64,000 bases of DNA, from positions 1,388,392 through 1,452,391 of the forward strand of contig CAJINV010000013.1 of NCBI GenBank assembly GCA_905178155.1, read 5' to 3'. The DNA is from Amoebophrya sp. A120. Taxonomy: Eukaryota; Sar; Dinophyceae; Syndiniales; Amoebophryaceae. Position 1 is the first letter of the stretch. Each line of letters starts with the position of its first letter. Below the pieces are notes generated by a model that saw only the letters and a program-made list of their open reading frames with translations, was not told where the DNA came from and searched no databases. The translations under genes were made by a program, and so were the position numbers. Positions 15,001 to 25,950 of this stretch are shown here, piece by piece.

Positions 15001-17177
15001 AAAAATTTTGAATCCGCTAACTTTGAATCGCTGAGTCCATCTCATATCGTTACAACGCAAGGACCACCGCGGACCGCAATCTAGACTACTTCCACAACCG
15101 TTCCGTAGTCCGGCATCCGAAGCCAAATGCGATGCAGAAGTCGGGTACGGCTGGGAGAAAACCTACTGTCCGGAAGTTTGCAGAAGACCACACCAGTAGA
15201 GATACGCAGCTGGAGCTGGAAGCCGGAAGGGCACTGTCCCCGAGGAAGACCAAGAGCTCCACGGAGGGGAGGCACATGTCGCCGGAAAAGATCGGCATTT
15301 CCGGGCTCTCCGCAAAATCCGCTGGCGGGGCCAGTAGTCGGGGAAGCAGTCCGAAGGGGAAGCAGGCACAAGCAAAGCCAAAAGATGCAGCGGCGGAGGC
15401 CAAGAAGGAAGCAAAGAGGAAGGGCGGTGCGGCGGCCGTGAAGGGGTTGGGGAGTCAAGACGATTTGAAGAAATTACTCGGCGAGGATACCGATTCGGAG
15501 GAGGAGGAAGAGGAAGAGTCCGACGAGGGCGGGATGGACGCCCGGCAGCGGAGGAAATTAATTCGCCAGTTGGAAAAGCAGGAGAAGGAGAAGAAATATC
15601 GCAAGATCGAGGGCGACGAAGAGTCCGAATCCGACCACAGTGTGATTTTCGAGCCGGAGGACATTCTCTTGGCCACCGGGCAGCTGCAGTTGAACGCGAT
15701 CAAGGCAGCTGGGTCGTACTGCGAAGTAATGCTCCAGATCGACAAGCGGCGGAAGAAGGCGTTGCTGGAATTTCTCTCGATGCGGAACCCGGACAAGGCG
15801 GACCAAGATTACTACCCGTCCATCGTGCCAACACTGACGGTGATCGTGTTTGTTCAGCCTGCGTTGTTCTTCCCCAGGTTCGCCGAACTAGAGGAGTTTG
15901 AACTCCAGAACGCCGGGGTCGAATCCGACGACGAGGGGGGCGAGGGGAAGGACAAAGACAAGAAGGACGGGGAGGGCAAGGAGGCGTCGAAGGAGGAAAG
16001 CAAGGAGAAAGACAACGAGGGCTCGCCCGGGAAGAAAGCCGTCACGGAAGCGCCGCCGCGGAACACCATCAGTCGGAAGGAATTATTTCAGATCGAGAAC
16101 CCGGACCGACCGCTGGACATGGACAGCGACGACGAAACGATCCCGAAACTGATCACGCTGCCCGACCCGGGGCAAATCTCTGTGCCGATCCACCCGCACC
16201 CGGAATCCGTGGACCGGACGATCGCCATGATCAAGAACCGAACCCTCCGGGACACGGACGTCGCGAACCGGTTCTCGACCCACAACGACGAGTGGCGACA
16301 ACTGCCCGACAACGAAAGAATCGGCTGGGTGCGCCAGGGCTTCATCGAGCGGACGCCCAACCCGCGCAGCGTGATCCACCAGCCGTCCTCCATGTGCTAC
16401 GCGGACCCGCTGAACGAGCCGAAGACGCTGAAGGAGTTCGTGCAGCTCTGCGAGTACGAAGCGGACTACAAGCGGAACAGCAAGCGGTGCTTGAAGAATT
16501 TAGCGCAGACCGGGGAACTGGAGTTGGCGGATGAGCTGCACGAGATCCGGGACGAGGAGTACCTGGAACGGCTGCACAACGCGCGCGAGGAGTACGTCCA
16601 GGCTCTGTTGGAGAAGGATCGGGAGGCGCGGGAGAAAGCGGCGGAAGAGGAGCGGAAGAAACTGATGGCGAAGATGATGATGGGCACCGCGACCATGACG
16701 GGCTTTGACAAAGATAAGAAAGCCGGCGAGATGAAGAAGCACGACGACTCGCAAATTACATCTTCACAAACCACGAGCCAAGAGCAGTCGAAGGAGAAGA
16801 AAGAGGAGTCTCTGGGCTCGCTGGAAGGCTCTTCCCACGTGTACCAGGACTCGCAAGAGTCGAAGGTCACCGTCGACGCGATCCAGGGCGCGCCGGACAT
16901 CACGATCTACGGGGAAAAACTGTCCGACCGGGAGCGGGTTATGAGAAAGGCGAAGCTCCCGTGGGTGGAGAAGAAAGTGGTCAAGGTGGTAGAGGAAGAA
17001 AACATCTTCCCGACCTTCGGCAAAGTGTTCGGCACCGGGCGGTATCAGCGGTCGGAAGACATCGAAATGCTGGAAACGCGAAATCGGTGGGTGCAGTTGG
17101 TGAACCCGCATTCGACGCAGGTAGCGGCGTTGAGAAACATGAAGAAAGGGGGCGGGTCGCCGGCAAGGGGACGGTGA
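91..17177 (+). CDS. Giant C2-domain protein, six exons in window, 5' end missing
   Basis: Exons are about 91-329, 2015-3321, 3588-4549, 4824-5784, about 6037-13314 and 15082-17177, giving roughly 4,280 residues in the window; the first exon follows a TTTTCTCGTGCAG acceptor, so the start lies upstream. A C2-type beta-sandwich is visible in exon 2 (NPYVVMRG, then ETKAPCWDLEFSV, then LRGIEFHVYDYND). Weaker C2-like strands occur in exon 3 (PAFTVVVFGVFSNGEE), exon 5 (HLYVVATVLDEQNRPWKKS) and exon 6 (PTLTVIVFVQPALFFPRF). The rest is Ser/Glu/Lys-rich low-complexity sequence and coiled coil. Exons 1/2 and 2/3 are joined across introners, 3/4 by a GT-AG intron (4550-4823), and 5/6 across a 1,767-bp insertion. 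The exon 4/5 edge is uncertain because no GT-AG pair fits the frame. Function unknown; membrane or calcium-linked scaffolding is an inference from C2 domains only. Confidence 0.75.
330..2009 (+). mobile_element. Introner, family 1, enlarged 1,680-bp copy
   Basis: The left end TATCAAATGTAAAAATGTCT and right end GACACTTTTGCACAGGATA are family-1 termini. They are flanked by a 5-bp duplication GTCCG (325-329 and 2010-2014). Removing 1,685 bp (element plus one copy) joins exon frames exactly, reading EDDGAASAAESDLAEFETN. About 150 bp at the left and 110 bp at the right match short introners; the middle (about 480-1898) does not. ATGACAGGC occurs at both borders of that middle block (471-479, 1899-1907), suggesting a second element nested in the introner. 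A short imperfect tandem repeat lies at about 480-529. I see no credible protein gene inside. Orientation matches the host gene sense strand. Confidence 0.85.
480..1898. mobile_element. Putative nested insertion inside the first introner
   Basis: This 1.4-kb block interrupts an otherwise normal short introner and is bordered by a 9-bp direct repeat (ATGACAGGC). It holds runs of T and A around 1030-1060 and a purine-rich stretch near 1160-1200, but no convincing ORF and no clear terminal inverted repeats. The 9-bp repeat could also be chance, because introner interiors are rich in ATGACA-type words. Confidence 0.4.
3322..3582 (+). mobile_element. Introner, family 1
   Basis: A 261-bp element with inverted ends TATCAACTGCAAAAATGTCT and its near-complement ending TTTGATA. 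The duplication TCAGC lies at 3317-3321 and 3583-3587. Removing 266 bp joins exons 2 and 3 of the giant C2 gene in frame (STLVSSGGSLDG). No GT-AG pair is available inside the duplication window; the nearest choices are CT-AG or GC-CA. Confidence 0.92.
13315..15048. mobile_element. 1.7-kb TIR element between 33-bp direct repeats in a coding exon
   Basis: Host sequence at 13282-13314 is repeated at 15049-15081 (33 bp, one mismatch near the left end). Immediately inside lie inverted termini of about 50 bp: left GATTATGAGATCGTCTGAGC and right, read on the complement, GATATGAGATGGACTCAGCG, both continuing into GATTCAAAG and a long T run. Removing 1,767 bp (divisible by three) fuses the two ORFs of the giant C2 gene (ARTTADRNLDYFHNRSVV). 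The inner part is GC-rich, holds short inverted repeats near 14200-14300 (AGCATACCGTCG with CGACGGTATGCT), and has no transposase-like ORF, so it looks non-autonomous. Confidence 0.75.
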
Positions 17178-20100
17178 GCTGGTGGAGTTGTAAGGTTCTT
17201 CAGTGTTGTACTCCTCGCGATTAATTTGCTGCCGTGCAGAACATTCTGCTGCATCATCATGATCGGTAACGTCTTATTGAATCCCAATGTTTATCTTCAC
17301 AATGTTAATTCACAGACAGCTTTTGCACTTTGCAAAGCTTTTGCTTAGAACTCCAAACTTATCTGAATTCGTTAAACTGAATGTTGCGCTTAGTAAAATT
17401 AAGCTTTGACTGTAGGTCGTACTTTCGCAAAATTGAACCTTAATCCCAAGAAAACTAAAATGTCAAATAAACCGAAGCAGTGGCTCGAGCTCGCAGCGAG
17501 CTGTGTTTCTCAGAACTAAACAGACCTTTTGTTTCAATGCAGATTTCCAAAGTGCTGTGGCAGGTTCGCCTGCACGGTACACTCTAGCGAATTCAAAGAC
17601 AGTCTTTACGTAGCAGGAAATAAAGCAGCGATGGCGATGAGAGTCGGAAACTTCGGAATAACGACCAACCATGCAAATGCCGTTGTGAATAGCAAAACTC
17701 TGACATGGAAAACTCTGTTATGATTCAATGTCGCTTGTTTCTACTTCTAGATCTCTGTGCAAAATGTTTCTCAATAGCTACTTAGCGAGCTCCTGCTGCC
17801 TTTTGCAGCTATGAATGAACTTCTACAACTTGACGTTGCTTGTACAATGTTGCTACGATGAACGGACAAAGTTCAATCTGAGCTTTTTTCCTGCTCTACT
17901 CGCTCGCTTGTATCATTTTCTTCGACCATGAGCATCACACTCGGACTCGTCTCCTTCCGCTTCCGATCTGGAGGAACTGAGATTGAATGATGCAACAATT
18001 ATGTCTGACGAGACTGTTCATCTTCAAAACTTACCAGTCTAAAACTGCCCTTACGTGTTTGCGCAAGAACGAGAACGATTGAATCCGTTGCCCGGGCAGG
18101 AGAGAGAGCACGCAGGAGACGAAGAGACGAAATCACCAAGAAGACGAGTGGTTGCGATGAGATGGAGAATGGGACGAGGGCCCTTGATAACCTGAGGTGA
18201 GGCTGTTTCAACAGCGCATGTTACTATATGTGAAATACAACTGCGCACGTAGGTAGCCTGTCAAGAGTGCTGCAGGCACTGTGTAGCACTCTGTCCATGA
18301 CCTGAAAAAAAAAAGGCCGAGGCTGCTACCGGCGATTTCTCGTGTACACATCTCGGAGCACCGCCGCGGGACTTCCTTGCCTCCGGGTTGTATTTGACGC
18401 GCGAGGCCTGTTTGTATTTGCAGTCTTTCAACACCGGCAAGGCTGGCAGAGCTGCATAGCGGACTAGGCTGATGCCTCCGCTGCGCTTAGCTTGCAAGGT
18501 CTCCGCGCTCCCGTAATTTGCCGCGTTCCGCCTTTCTGAAAAGAGACCAGGAGGATAATCAATCGGGTTGCGAAGTACGGAGTAGACCCGGACTCGCTGC
18601 AGGGGCGGAGGCGATGGCCGCGCGCGGCGCCGGTACTCGGGGGGCTCGGCGATGTCCAGGCCGCGGCCGTGGATTGAGAGAGAGAAGAACACCGGGCGGG
18701 CGCAGGTCCCGCCACTTCAGCGCGTCGCAGAATCGGCGCCGCGCCGCTCTTCGGTTTTAATTGCCGCGGCCGCGGGCGGCCGAGCAGTTTGATTCATCCC
18801 CACGAGCGCCAAAGCGCGAAATTTGGCTGAAGCCGGCGGCCCACTAGGGGCATTGCATTTCTTGCGCCCGCCGCGGTCGCGGGCCCAAAAAGACTGGCGC
18901 GCCGGCGGCGGCAGTGACTGTCCGCGCCACGGCTGCGGGGGCAGAGAGTTTGGCCCGCCCGGGTGAGCTACTTCACAGATTGTTTTGGCGGCGCACCTCT
19001 TCGAGTAGGCATCTCGCTCTTGTTCCTGCTTTGGATTATGTCTGGCCGTGATCGACGACAGTTTGGTGCTATCAACTTCACAGTGTGTTCGCGTCGTGCT
19101 TGCCGAGCCCGAGAGCGTGTGCGTCCTCCATTTTCTGTGTGAGGGCTGAGAGACGAACGGCTTTTGTAGTAGGCAGTGACAAAAATAAATTGAGGAGATA
19201 AATAATGAGGGTCGTGGAATGTCCTGCTCGAAAAGCACCTTGTGAGCCCATCAAAATCTCCTTGGCTTGAGTGTCGAGCCAATGTAAGGACTGTAAGCTT
19301 TTGGTTTATGCCCGCCGTCTTTATTGTTCTGCAGTGCGATGTCTGCCCGGGCGCAGGCATTTAGAAAAGGAGAACGAGAGAAGGACGTTACGTAGAGAGC
19401 TTGGCTTGAAGAGTGCGAGAGAGAGTAAGCAACGAGTGAGAGCTAGAGGACCAATGAATCTGGAAAGCTTCATGGTGCCGCAACAGGCCATCTTCTGTTC
19501 TGAGCTTCCATGTTGCACTGAGATGTTTTTGAAAATTTTTCACCCGCTAGTCGACGCCACAGCTGCTCCAAACAAGATGGCAGAGCGTGCCCGCCGAGAC
19601 GAGGCGGTGCGTGTGGTGTCCGAGAAGACTGCGCCATGGGTCGTCTCATACGCCCCGCGGCGAAATCCGCTCGGCTGCGGCGACGTTATGGTCTGGCGGC
19701 GGCAGGCCCCCGCAACTATTGCGAGCACTGCGTCAAGTAGGTGCGGGAAAAGCAGGGGACCGCTGCACCTGAGACCGTCCGCAAAGGCTGCCCAAGCCCG
19801 TGGAAAGAAAGAAAGGAAAGGGCCCCGCAACAGAGGGAAAGGCGCCAGCAGGAGAGGCTCGCGACACGGAGAGGCCAACGAACTGAAGCGCTTTGCCGGC
19901 CGCCCGCAGGCGCCTTCCTTCGTTCTCGGCACGCCCTGCCGCTGTTTGTGGGCGCTAGAGCTGGTAGCCATTGCCCGCAAACCGATAGGGCGACCGGGGC
20001 GCGGCGCCGGTGGATGGGGTGCGCGCCTAGCTTCCGCACGCAGCGCCGGCGCGCCTGGAGCGTCCGCTGCTTTCTTTCGTCGCGCGCCGAATCGCGGGCG

Positions 20101-21966
20101 CCGCCGCAGTCCGCGGGACTTGCCCGGGGCGGGCGGCTTCCATCCTAGCTACCGCATTGATTGGGCACGAAGCCCGCAGCCCGGCGCAGCATTTTTTTTG
20201 CCCGCCCTTGTCATGGGCCCAGAGAATTCGCTGCGCCGCCGGCAGTAGTGATTTTTTGCCGTGGCCGCGCCGACACAATGAATGTAGATGGGGCAGCCGC
20301 CCAACGAGAAACTTTTCGGACGCCATCCAGGATCGGATGAACGGCGGGGGTTCATATATCCGTCATTTTCCCTGTTCCGCCCATTTTTGTAGTGACTGAT
20401 AGTTTTTCGCGAGGAAGTGATAGGTCACTACAGAGTGAAAGATATCACGGAGGACATAGTACTGAGAGAGAGGGACGATTGATTCCTTGGCAGGAGTAGA
20501 GAGAGCATGGAGATGAGATCACAAAGACGAGAGACTGCGATGAGATAGAGAATCAATGGGACGAGGACGTTTGAGATCCTCATGAGTGCGCCTAATATCA
20601 TCTTGCCACTTGAACTCTTGTGTAGCTGTAGCAACACTGCGATGTTTCTGCGTGGTTGTGAAGTTCAAGTTCTGCTAACCAACACCTTCCATCTTGCGAG
20701 TCCGCAATAGAGCTTGTGCCCTGCGCTTTCATGTAACAGTGGGATGCTAAGTGATTTGTTTGCCATTGGTTGACACTACAGGCGCTTGCGTTTTTTTCTG
20801 CCAACACCTCGAACCATGGCGGAGCATGCGCGCCGGTTGCCCGTGCGACTGCGCGGGGCGTGTGATGCGTCCTGCGGAGAAATCTTCGCTGCGGAGACGC
20901 TATGACATGGCGGCGGTGGACGTGGGCTCCATGGGCTCCATCACCGTGCACGACGAATATGTGGCGGCCGAAGGCGCGCGGCGCGCGGGCGAATTTGCAA
21001 AGCTTTAACGCCCCGGCGTTGGTCCGGAAACAGTTCCTGAAGATGCCCCGCCGCCGGATGGGGAGGCTAGTAAATCGCTGCGCGCCGCCCGACGGGGGGG
21101 CGTAGGACCGAGCGCATCGGCGAAGCCCGTGCGGGGCGCGCCTGGCGCAGCTTCCGGGGCCGGCGCCGGCCCGCCTGGGGCGCCGTCCGCTTTGTTCATC
21201 CTTGGCTGCGCGGCGCTTCACGGCCGCGGGCGAAGTCCACGGGACTTACGTACCGGCGGCAGCTTCGGTCCGCCTGCCACTGCACGACGCCGCCTCGCGG
21301 CCCGGTGGTGCCATGTGTTTGCCCGCTGTAGATGTGGCCGCGGGCTCAGAGGGTTGCGCCGGCGGCAACTGATTTTCGTTCCGTGGCCGCGTGGACAGCC
21401 AGCCGAATAGAAGCAGTCAACTTTTCAGTCGTCCTCATGAACGGAACGGCGGGCATTCATATATGCATCCGTCATTTTCTTTGTTTATCCTCGGCGTTCT
21501 GGGCATTGTGATTGTTGTCATGGTAATTGTAGGCAGGTGGCGAGTGACAGTGATAGCTTGATGCCACCTACTCTGCGATCGTGTAGTCATCTTGGTTGTC
21601 GAGCATTTCCACAATCGTGTTGATGAAGTTTTAGAGACGAGCGGCTTCTGTACCGAGTGAGAGATATCATGTTGCAGGAGATACTGAGAGTCGTATGGCC
21701 TTTGAAAGCAGGCTCGTGTGAGTCTTCCAGAACCTCTACCCTGTGAGTTCACGAGAATTCCCCTGAATTGAGGCCCACACAGATTCGAACAAGTTGTCTG
21801 AGCGTCATCGTCTTTTTTACTTCGGAATACGACTGCTCAGGCCCCAGCAACCGACATTTATTTCTTCATCAAACAGCAGGATCAGGACTACGAAAACTAG
21901 AGAACAAAGTACGCATGTTTTGACTATTGAGAATAGAGATACACAGGGAAAACACCAAAAAAACCG
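17178..21966. repeat. Gene-free stretch with three degenerate copies of a GC-rich repeat
   Basis: Three GC-rich blocks (about 18560-18970, 19560-20340 and 20800-21440) share ordered words such as GCCGTGGCCGCG, CGCCGGCGGCA and the flank TTCATATAT...CCGTCATTTTC. Purine-rich flanks at 18060-18190 and 20440-20580 are also alike (GATTGA...GAGATGGAGAATGGGACGAG types). All copies run in the same direction. The ORFs inside are compositional artefacts: GC-rich, Arg/Ala/Gly-rich, and without conserved motifs. The AT-rich stretch 17200-18000 shows nothing I can name. Confidence 0.5.
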
Positions 21967-22889
21967 ATGGCGGAGCACGCGAGCGGCTCGCGGGATGTCT
22001 CCAAGGACATGACCCGCGGCGACAGCAAGGCACGGAGATCTTCGTTGGCAAAAGACACCGGGCAGAGCTTGACCGATTTGGCACAGCAAAAGGAATTCAC
22101 GAAGCCAACCTACCTGCTGGAGGTACATATTAATTTTTATTTAAATGCTTTTCTGTGCGACGTGACGAGAGCGATTGGCAAAAAAAGCTCTGTGGTATAG
22201 TAATATGACAACATCGGACTTCGCTGCTATCGCTATGTGAGCACATGCCGACCGCAAAACCTCTAGCAACTCTCACGAATTCAGGTTCTGAACCCGGTTC
22301 TGGAGGCAATGGCATTGCGGTATTTCGAAAAAGACGAGATGGAGCAGTTGCAGACAAGCTACGAGGACACTGTCAAGCAATACATTGCCTGGATCCAGGA
22401 GACACGTATTTTTATTGTGTTGCGTTTTCTGAATAGCAGCAGCAGTTTAAGTTCTTGTCAGACATGTTGTGTGTCCTGCATAACAAACGAGTTGAAATTG
22501 AACATAAACAGAAAATCTCCCACCGCCACCCGAGTACGATTCCGATGAGCCGTCGAAGGAAGAGTTGCAGCGATTGCGCGACAGTATTCTTGATTTTGTG
22601 CTGCCTATGTGTGTTGATCTTGATCCGCATGAATCTGAATGAAGTTTTTCCTCTTTTGTTGGGAAGGCTAGGCAACATCTGCTTTGCGAAACGGAGACAT
22701 CACCGTTACTCAACATGCAAATTTCAACCCCACTATCCAGGTATTTCGGAGCTGAAGCGTAAGTTGGCCGACATCGAAAAGATCGAGGACGCTGCGAAAC
22801 CATCCGACAAGATGAAGTCCACTGTCAGGAGGGTGTCCGCTGCCCGGAGAGTCAGCAAATTGCTCTCCGCCGGAGCGGCGGCGGGCTAG
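21967..22889 (+). CDS. Small helical protein, 174 aa, unknown
   Basis: Four exons: 21967-22122, 22285-22405, 22512-22610 and 22741-22889, summing to 525 bp with every phase consistent; introns are GT-AG (donors GTACAT, GTATTT, GTGTTG). The start ATG follows a purine-rich leader. The protein begins MAEHASGSRDVSKDMTRGDS and has a helical core (PTYLLEVLNPVLEAMALRYF), an acidic proline segment (PPPPEYDSDEPSKEELQ), a second helix (LRDSILDFVLPMC) and a basic Ala/Ser-rich tail. No catalytic motif or signal peptide is visible. The core is faintly reminiscent of RII/Dpy-30-type docking helices, but I would not assign it. Confidence 0.65.
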
Positions 22890-23422
22890 GCGGGAAGCGG
22901 AAAACACAGGTGTGATCTACTACAGGCGGCAGAAACTTTTCTGAGGCTCACGGAAGTATGGCTGGCAGGGCTGGCGGCAGCTAAGAGTCTTTGCCGCAAT
23001 TGCAAAATTAAAGTCAAAGGAGAAAATGTATGTTGTTACCGTTAGCCTTATCTTTCTTCCGCCGCTGTAAAAGATTTTCTCTGGTGACTACATTGTTATT
23101 GTCGCTGAGAATCTGATGAATTTGAAAAGTTGAGAACATAGAAACTGTTGCACGAGAATTCAGAAGACTCGCAGTGCGCCGGCGAGCAGAACACCCTGAG
23201 AATAAAAAAAGCAACAAGAAATTATAGCACAAAAATGCACAATCGCCATGAATCTTTCCTGGGCAAAGGTCAATTACACTGTTCCAAATTGATACTCGGT
23301 TGCTCCCTCGCGTGCCTTTTTTCAGGAAGGCAGCTTTTCTCCAAGTCGCCTCATCTGCTTGTTTCTGTAAGAGTGAGTAGACTTCACCGTCCGCCCAGAA
23401 TTGGCTCCTTAGCAAGCAAAAC
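22890..23422. other. Intergenic spacer, nothing recognised
   Basis: This stretch separates two + strand genes and presumably holds the 3' UTR of the first and the 5' leader of the second. I see no element, RNA gene or long repeat. Confidence 0.5.
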
Positions 23423-24895
23423 ATGATGATGGTTAGAGCGCCCAGACACTTCGTCTTCTTGCACGTTGCTCTGTGCTTCTCTCTCCCTACTGTGCACGCG
23501 GAGCAAGAGCTGCATGCGAAGTGCACGGTGACGAACCAACACGGCCATTTCTGGACCAGCTTCCGGCACGCTCCCCTGATGTCCGCCCTGCCTTCCGCCT
23601 GGGTGCCGATGCCACCGGATATTCCGGAGAAAAACATCCAACCGCCCAACCACGCGCTGCCGGTGGAGCGCGTCCCGGTCGGGTTTTCGGACTCGATTCA
23701 CAGCAACGAAATCGCGGATTTGTATGACGTTCTGTTTGAGTACAACCGCCTGTGGGCGAAGCAGCGGTGGATGGGAACGATCACCATGCAGAACCCCATG
23801 GACGCGTGGGTGATTCAGGAACTCCTTTTCGACTGCAAACCCGATGTGATCATTGAAACCGGGACCATGAACGGCGGCGGGGCATTGTTCTACGCAAGTC
23901 TGATGCGAATGTACAGCACTTTTCAACAACATCTCGTCGAGGATGAAGAATCTGATTTAACGACACCGCAAATGAACACTAGAACGAATAAGAAACCATT
24001 CGTACCGCAAGTCATCACCATCGGCAACCTTCCACTCGACGACCAAAGTTACGGGTGGCACTGGGATACCAGCTACTGCAGCTTGGAAACAAACGCATGC
24101 CGCAACGCGACCAGCAACCCACTGTGGAAACAGCAGGTGACTTTCATTCGAGGTGACGCGGTGTCGGAGGAGGTATTCGAAAAGGTGAAAGACAAACTCT
24201 CAGAAATCGCCTGTATGAAAAAGGCGTCGAGGGTGGAACGAGTTTCTCATGCAGGAAAGGAAGAGGATGAAAGTGAAAGAGAATCGAAAGGCAAAGCTAC
24301 AACTGCTCCCACACCCTCATCGTCAGAGGACTTGAAGATCATGGTCGTTTTGGATTCCACGCACCATTACGCGCACGTAAGGAAAGAACTCGCTTTGTAC
24401 AGTAGGTTTGTCACTCCAGATCAGTACTTATTGGTCCAAGACACACACTTAGATAAACTACGGAACCTCCGCAACCCAGAATCGAACTGGGAGGGCGCGT
24501 TTGCGGCGATTAGGGAATGGTTTGAATACTCTAGTTACGCGAAAGAGGAATTCAAAGTGGACCAGAGAAGGGAATACTTCATCTACACGCAACACAAAAA
24601 TGGGTATTTGAAAAGAATAAGATTGATTGCTGCTGCAGATGAGATGGAAAGAACCCAGTATCTGTACAAATACCCAGCGCTTCTTCGGGTGAGCATGTTC
24701 TACTAGAAAAAAAGTACATCGTATGGAGGTAGAGATGAAAGCAATTCAGTTCGTCGCTTCTGCAATCCGTATAGCTATCGTTGTTTTCTTTCACAGAATC
24801 AGAAGATGCGCAGTAAATACTCGTCCTTCGTTTCTTCCAAGATGTCGACTTCGTTTCAATTTCGTCAAGCTGAAGCACTCTACAGATTTCATTAG
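23423..24895 (+). CDS. Secreted CmcI/cephalosporin-hydroxylase-family methyltransferase-like protein
   Basis: Two exons (23423-24688, 24797-24895), 454 residues, phase-0 GT-AG intron of 108 bp. The N terminus (HFVFLHVALCFSLPTVHA) is a signal peptide. The fold signature of the CmcI family (SAM-dependent methyltransferase-like) is clear: DVIIETGTMNGGGALF at about 141-156, the SAM-binding glycine loop, and later KIMVVLDSTHHYAHVRKELA followed by YLLVQDTHLD. Family members are sugar or antibiotic O-methyltransferases in bacteria; the substrate here is unknown. A Glu/Lys/Ser-rich insert (about 275-310) precedes the DS-H motif. Three Met codons open the ORF and the first is used here. The short last exon (NQKMRSKYSSFVSSK) is supported by frame and a good polypyrimidine-CAG acceptor. 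Confidence 0.85.
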
Positions 24896-25122
24896 GCAGA
24901 AAAATTCGGGTCGATTGGGGTCGTGCGCGACGTAGATAGATCCTGCGAAAGAGCGAGGGTGGGATTGTGTTGTCGTATGGTCGTGGCACGAGAATGACCT
25001 CCACTTTGTACTTTTCATTTTTTTTCTGCCACGAAAACAATTTCTCATGGTCTTTTTTCATCTATTTTCCGGTCGTCGTAAAAACAAGTATAGAGAAGTG
25101 CAGATAACTCTTGTTCATCAAA

Positions 25123-25950
25123 ATGGCGGCCCCTTCGTGGCGCCCGTACACGCATTTTACCTCACCCGACACGCCAAAAACGTTCAAGCGTGACTTTGTG
25201 ACGGGCAGCGACTATGTTGGTACTTCCGTCGGTTGCAATGCAATCCAAACTTATGACGGGCAGATCGGACTCCGGAAACCCTACCCCGCGGGAACGTCGG
25301 TATTGTCTTGGAACATTGCGTATTAGCCTAAGCCTTAGTATGCATCAGAGTTTTTTACCTTGATGATGTTCCGGGCTACGCCGCTTGTCTACATGAAATC
25401 TCTTTATGATGATATGCGTCGCTACATCAAAAGCAAAACGCCGCACAATGAAAGAGCCAAAACGAAAACCAGGTTCGCGTCACATCCTTCTATGGCAAGA
25501 CGGGCGTTCGTTCCTTCCGAACAGAGCAGGGGTTCAAGGATTTGATGGGCGTACCCACGTACACGGAAAAACACCCGAGGAAAGAGAGGTCACCGAATCC
25601 AAGGGGAAAAACGCCAAGAATAGTCACACCGGTATTTTCGAGAAGTAGAACAAGAAGATGACGTTGCCGTTACTGATTTGTGAGGAAGGTGCACGAAGAC
25701 AAGAAAAACGCTGCCTAATTTGTTCGATGTAGATCGAGATGTTGAGACTTAGTCAGAAATACATTCATACATTTCACAGACCGCCACGCCAGAACCAGAG
25801 TTGTATCTGCATCCGTTTACGCAGCCAGATTTGAACGACCCGCGATTTGACACCCCAGGCATGTACAAAACAAGTTACAAGCGCGACTATTTGCAACCGG
25901 GTTCGAACGTAGCCAGGCCGGCAGGGAAGAGTTACTTCCGCTTGGGATGA
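25123..25950 (+). CDS. Small Tyr/Lys/Asp motif-repeat protein, 168 aa
   Basis: Three exons (25123-25299, 25473-25631, 25780-25950) total 507 bp; both introns are phase 0 GT-AG. The start ATG lies in a good context (AAAATGGCG); an upstream TTG is ignored. Related motifs recur: TPKTFKRDFVTGSDYVG near the N terminus and MYKTSYKRDYLQPGS near the C terminus, with VTSFYGKTGVRSFR and VPTYTEKHPRKER between. No signal peptide or membrane segment. Short aromatic/basic repeats of this style are common in cytoskeleton- or axoneme-binding small proteins of protists; that is a resemblance in style only. Confidence 0.7.

Noticed and set aside
19271-20248. 325-residue frame in the GC-rich block
   Set aside because: Arg/Ala/Pro-rich composition typical of GC-rich repeats; the same repeat elsewhere does not keep the frame.
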